A DNA stretch of 64,000 nt. Source: Calamus simplicifolius (taxonomy: Eukaryota; Streptophyta; Magnoliopsida; Arecales; Arecaceae). This document shows, piece after piece, positions 60,226 through 64,000 of this stretch. Position 1 is the first letter of the stretch; each line of letters opens with the position of its first letter. Made by a program: the position numbers and the translations under genes. Under the pieces are notes generated by a model, which worked only from the letters and a program-made list of their open reading frames with translations, was not told the DNA's origin and searched no databases. The stretch is from the NCBI GenBank assembly GCA_900491605.1, contig UESW01001778.1:236530-300529 (forward strand), written 5' to 3'.

Positions 60226-60585
60226 TAGTTTTGAAGTATATTATAACAATAAAAATCCAACAGCCCATCGTAACCCTTCAAAATCCCCCATCATCCACAG
60301 ATAACGATCCAATAATGAAATCAAGAAAATTTAGACACTCAAAATTTGATCAGAAAACCCAGAATAATCCAAACGATAGATATTTAGAGATTAAGAATAT
60401 ACGAAATAGTTTGAAGTATATTATAACAATAAAAATCCAATAGCCCATCGTAACCCTTCAGAATCGCTTATCATCTACAGATAACGATCCAATAATGAAA
60501 TCAAGAAAATTTAGACACTCAAAATTTGATCAGAAAACCTAGAATAATCCAAACGATAGATATTTAGAGATTAAGAAAAAACTCA
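60226..60585. repeat. 180-bp tandem duplication
   Basis: Two copies with period 180; landmark TTGAAGTATATTATAACAAT at 60231 and 60411. Copy A contains a single copy near 40361-40530. Confidence 0.85.
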
Positions 60586-60664
60586 CCGTTTTCTCCCAAG
60601 CACGATGAGAGAGCGAGAGATGGCGACCCTCGGAACGAAGAGGACCGAACTTATCGCTCGAGAA

Positions 60665-61400
60665 GGTGTTGGGTTTAGTCGTTGATGAACAACAACGAAA
60701 TCAACCTGAAAAAATAATATGGTGTATTGGTTAATTGCTTGTTCTCTCAACCTCTTATCCAAGGTTTGACCCACCAAAGCCTCCACAGCCACTTATTTCT
60801 TAGGATTATTTTATAATCCTCTTACTTTCCTTTCCTGCACGGACTTCCCCTCACGAAGCCACGGCCTGGGAATCTTCTCTCCACGTTCCACGCTTCCACC
60901 CAGTCGGACGAATTCCTGTCCACGGACGTCGACCGCTACAGCGTGCGAGTCTTGGAGAAGCAGGGAGTCCGTCCGGTTCCTGAGATCGGAACCGGAGCCT
61001 TCCCACCGTGATCTTTTCCCTCACGATCTCACAAAGCCGGAACCCGAGCGTCTGGCTTCTCCTCACAAAGCCGCTCCACGCTGGATCCCTCTACGGTTTC
61101 GTTGGGGGAGCCTCTGTTGATGAAAGAAGGAAGAGGGAGAGGAGAAGGTTGAGAGAAGAAAAGTTATCCTGCGACAAAAGAATCTATTTTATATTCCATT
61201 CAAACTTTATATATTAGAGTTTAAATACATTCATAAATGGTTAGGTTTAGATTTAACAAAAAAAAATTTATAAATTAATTTAATAAAATTAAATTAATTT
61301 TTAAACTTTTATACATTCGTAATTTAATTTAATCTTAACTTTTAAATTATATATAACTAAATAAAAATTAAACCAATCTAAACCTTCGTAGCATTATCTG
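60665..61400. other. insertion specific to copy B
   Basis: Copy A lacks this block between ACCGAACTTATCGC and the GACGGAGCGG / GTCGGGCGTGCACCCGCGAA stretch. It begins GTTGGGTTTAGTCGTTGATG and includes a GC-rich middle (60890-61130) and an AT-rich end. TCTGATAGCACCA near 61398 vaguely recalls a copia primer site in reverse. Identity unresolved; possibly a solo LTR or small retroelement. Confidence 0.4.
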
Positions 61401-61593
61401 ATAGCACCAAATACGAGATAAATAAGGTAACAGAGGGAGGCGACAGAAGACGAAAAGTACATGCGCGGGGCGACGGAGCGGTAGAGTCGGGCGTGCACCC
61501 GCGAAGAAGAAGGAAAGATGATAGTGCCAGTGGATACCCATGGTCCGCTAACCCGATCCAAATTGCTCCATACATCATCCAATAAGCTATTTA

Positions 61594-61683
61594 GATTAGG
61601 TTTAGATTTTAAGATTAGACCAAACTAATCTAATCTAAGATTAGGTTTAGATTTTAAGATTAGACCAAACTAATCTAATCTAA
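61594..61683. repeat. 45-bp tandem duplication
   Basis: GATTAGGTTTAGATTTTAAG begins at 61594 and again at 61639, period 45, each ending CTAATCTAATCTAA. It adjoins the RTE 3' end. Confidence 0.8.
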
Positions 61684-61783
61684 ACTTTTTTCCCACTACA
61701 TAGGGTCAGCTACATGAATCTGCTTCTTCCACTTTACTTTATCTAGGACTAAGTCGATATTTAAATTACAAATATGTTGGTCC
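61684..61783 (-). mobile_element. RTE-clade LINE 3' terminus
   Basis: About 100 bp matching the 3' end of the RTE family on the minus strand: CTACATAGGGTCAGCTACAT, GAATCTGCTTCTTCCACTTT, then AGGACTAAGTCGATATTTAA. A very short 5'-truncated copy. Confidence 0.7.
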
Positions 61784-61864
61784 AGATGGCAACCCAAGAG
61801 GGGGTGAAGTCGATATTTAAATTACAAATATGTTGGCCCAGATGGCAACCCAAGAGGGGGGCGA
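61753..61864. repeat. 56-bp tandem duplication across an RTE/LTR junction
   Basis: GTCGATATTTAAATTACAAA occurs at 61753 and 61809, each followed by TATGTTGG(T/C)CCAGATGG and CAACCCAAGAGGGGG. The unit therefore contains the boundary between RTE tail and LTR-like sequence, and was duplicated after the two became joined. Confidence 0.85.
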
Positions 61865-62250
61865 ATTGGGTTCTTAAGAATTTAACATTTTGAAATTATG
61901 TGCTTTGAATTAAAAGAGATTAAGTGCAAGATAAATGCTAAGCACAAATAAAGAGATAGAGTGAGAGAGTCAAAACACGACAAACACAAAGATTTTATAG
62001 TGGTTCGGTGTATCCAACACCTACGTCTACTCCCAAGTATCACTTGGGTCCACACTATAATCTACTTGATTACAGCCGAGTTGTAGTCTTGCTGGTAATC
62101 TCAAAATGATTTTGAGATGTTTGCGAAAGCGAGATAAGGATCAAATCATATATCTTAAAAATTTATTTAGCGATCTATACCCATATTAATTTAATAATAA
62201 GAACAATAAGGAGATCAAGAAATTGACCTTTCGTCAAATGTCTTGAACTC
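61840..62250 (+). mobile_element. LTR-like sequence (TGTTGGCCCAGATGG start)
   Basis: Begins TGTTGGCCCAGATGGCAACC with AGAGGGGGGCGAATTGGG, and contains TATAGTGGTTCGGTG and CACCTACGTCTACTCCCA, phrases I associate with LTRs of plant retrotransposons. The right boundary is unclear because it runs into the minus-strand LTR. Confidence 0.45.
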
Positions 62251-63889
62251 CGATAATACCACCTTGGAATCATCAAATCCTTTTGATCATCATGGATCTT
62301 TCCAAACGTTCTCTAAATTATGATGAACATGAACGAGTGGGTGTTCCTTTTGATTTGGGTTGATATCATACAATTGAGTTTTTATTCACTTTGTATTCTT
62401 AACTCATGAGATAAAGTGAAATTGAAGGAGAAAACTCTCTATGGTTGATCATCTTCTTCCTCTTATTTTTCTTTCATGAATCTTATATTCTAAGAGAATA
62501 ATAACTACCAACCTTTTTAATTAATTAATCAATTAATTAAAATTTAAATATAACTTCCAACTCTTGGAATTACTTTAACGTATATCTATGCAACAATCAA
62601 TTGTTAGTTTGTTTTGATATATTTATCATGGGATGAAACGGGAAAGAGAAAAGCTCTCCCACGATCCCATATATTTCTCCAACAACAAAATAATTTTTCA
62701 CATAGACTCTTCTTGTGGAATATGCCTACGATGTGTTCCCTAGCACACCATATATTCTTAAATTTAAAATAATTTTAAATTTATTTTTAAATAATCATAT
62801 TATTTAAAATAGAAATTAATCCAATTAATTTCGGTATGAAAATTAATCTAGAAATCTTAATTCCAAATTAATAACTCAACCCAACATATAATAAAGTTTA
62901 CATAATTTAATGGAGCCATCTAGAGGAACCATGGACATTATAATTTTAAGCTTCAATAATTTTGATATTCAATTAATACCTTAATTAAAATATCAAAATT
63001 ATTAATTCCAAATTACTCCACTAAAAATTTGGAACTGCACTCTTAAAATTATAAAATTAATTATATTCAAAATAATTTGAATTGTCCATTGATATAGTCA
63101 CTACATATAAATCAATCCTCCATAAACGGTTCATGATTAAAGCTAAGCATTTTTCATTAACCTCTTTAATTATATTTTTATCCATAAGTACCATTGATTC
63201 TATAATAAATAATATATTTATGATCCAATCATAAATTGAGCGCTCTTATTATTCAAGCCCCGATTCAACACTTATAGGAACCGTCCATCTGACTTCTTTA
63301 CGAAGGAATGGATTTCATCTTGTATATTAATATATGTTATTATATTTCTAATATATCAAGAATTTCACACTATGTTTCTGTGTCATTACCCGGCATATCA
63401 AAAAATATAATACAATAAATAGGAGTCTATTAATTACTCAGAATTAAGATCGATTCATATATGACCATCATTGATTAATTTTGAATGCTCTATTTTAACA
63501 ACGAAATTTATTAGAAATTCATAATTAATCGCATTCTAGTCCTATATAATCAAATTATATAAAGCGCTTTCATTCCGATAATCTCATTATTAACAATCCG
63601 GATAAGATCATTTCATTCAGAATGTAATGAACCGCGCTAGTAATTTTAAATTAAAGATCATGATTGCAACTTTAATTTATAATTATGGATAAATTTAGAT
63701 TATTTTACTTTAAATATTATCCTTGTATATAACACTTATATACAATATTTAAAGTCACATTTAAATAATCTAGGGATTTTTGATATTTATAAAGCATCAA
63801 AACATGCATGCAAGTATAATATTAAAAAATTTCTCAAATTATTCAGTAAAATAATAAATGTTATTTGTTTATAGGCACATATCCCAACA
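62251..63889 (-). mobile_element. Ty1-copia LTR, minus strand (inner end uncertain)
   Basis: The outer edge is fixed at 63889: on the minus strand it starts TGTTGGGATATGTGCC directly after the copia coding tail and a purine-rich tract (GGGCAAGTGAGAAAT). The LTR body is AT-rich. A TATA-like AAATATATGGGATCG on the minus strand lies near 62665-62685. The other LTR edge could not be fixed, so the left coordinate is a guess. Confidence 0.55.
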
Positions 63890-63903
63890 ATTTCTCACTT
63901 GCC

Positions 63904-64000
63904 CTAAAGCAAATGAAACATGTCTCTAAGTCCCATCCCTTCAAGATGTAGCTCAAAACCCTGAGCCAGTAATGTCTTAGTGAATGAATCAGCTATATTG
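63904..64000 (-). CDS. Ty1-copia polyprotein C-terminus (partial)
   Basis: Minus strand, entering from the window edge: NIADSFTKTLLAQGFELHLE, then GMGLRDMFHLL and TAG at 63904-63906. N-I-A-D-x-x-T-K is the conserved end of the copia RNase H domain. The stop lies 15 bp before the adjoining LTR, as in a normal 3' end. The element continues past position 64000, so integrity cannot be judged. Confidence 0.8.
   Translation of the reverse strand, partial: NIADSFTKTLLAQGFELHLEGMGLRDMFHLL

Larger units (their letters stand above)
52985..61515. repeat. segmental duplication, copy B
   Basis: Colinear with 34066-40760. Differences from copy A are a copia-bearing segment at 56160-57355 replacing about 430 bp of A, a 371-bp tandem duplication at 58428-59169, a 180-bp tandem duplication at 60226-60585 and an insertion at about 60665-61400. 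The order and orientation of everything else agree. Confidence 0.9.

Noticed and set aside
61840..63889. One complete LTR retrotransposon between these points
   Set aside because: The left part opens as a plus-strand LTR and the right part as a minus-strand copia LTR; their ends do not match, so they are separate nested insertions.

Overview
The window looks like plant nuclear DNA, probably from a monocot; a palm-like genome is my guess from overall flavour only. The evidence is spliced GT-AG genes, plant-only families (S-domain lectin receptor kinase, CSLA glycosyltransferase, LEA_2, plant mobile domain) and plant transposon lineages (MULE, CACTA, hAT, RTE and L1 LINEs, Ty1-copia, a Tat-like LTR element). 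I see no ribosomal RNA, CRISPR, bacterial operon or organellar block. No gene family I can name is intact here. The best live-gene candidates are a small three-exon minus-strand gene of unknown function (52971-55894) and the last two exons of another minus-strand gene (20431-21647).

Region by region. 1-8560: a 5'-truncated L1 LINE with target-site duplication, then an S-domain receptor kinase pseudogene split by a 3.7 kb Mutator-like element (1517-5207). That element holds a broken transposase on the plus strand, a broken plant mobile domain gene on the minus strand and eight related palindromes, four near each end. A CSLA fragment (6809-7265) and a duplicated AT-rich block follow. 8560-13165: AT-rich spacer with a CACTA-like array of short inverted repeats. 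13166-14768: a non-autonomous hAT element with an exact 8-bp target duplication that has captured an LEA_2 gene fragment. 14777-27056: spacer, two RTE LINE remnants, two exons of an unrecognised gene, a second CSLA fragment between 68-bp direct repeats, and another L1 fragment with an exact 14-bp target duplication. 27360-34065: a CACTA element whose transposase has lost its catalytic core.

34066-40760 and 52985-61515 are two copies of one segment. The second carries an intact-looking 141-residue gene. The first carries its decayed twin (start codon ATA, a 2-bp frameshift, 3' end lost at the CACTA junction). Both share an RTE insertion at the same place; only the second has a copia fragment and three local tandem duplications. 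42092-48298, between the copies, is a non-autonomous LTR retrotransposon with an exact 5-bp target duplication. It has almost no coding sequence and is built largely of tandem repeats: 45-bp palindromic units inside both LTRs, and 97-bp and 47-bp units in the interior, the shorter being the longer minus a 51-bp block.

The last 2.3 kb holds nested LTR-retrotransposon sequence, ending in the 3' tail of a copia polyprotein on the minus strand. The window is best read as a repeat-rich region in which transposons interrupt, duplicate and carry host gene pieces, rather than as genes working in a pathway.
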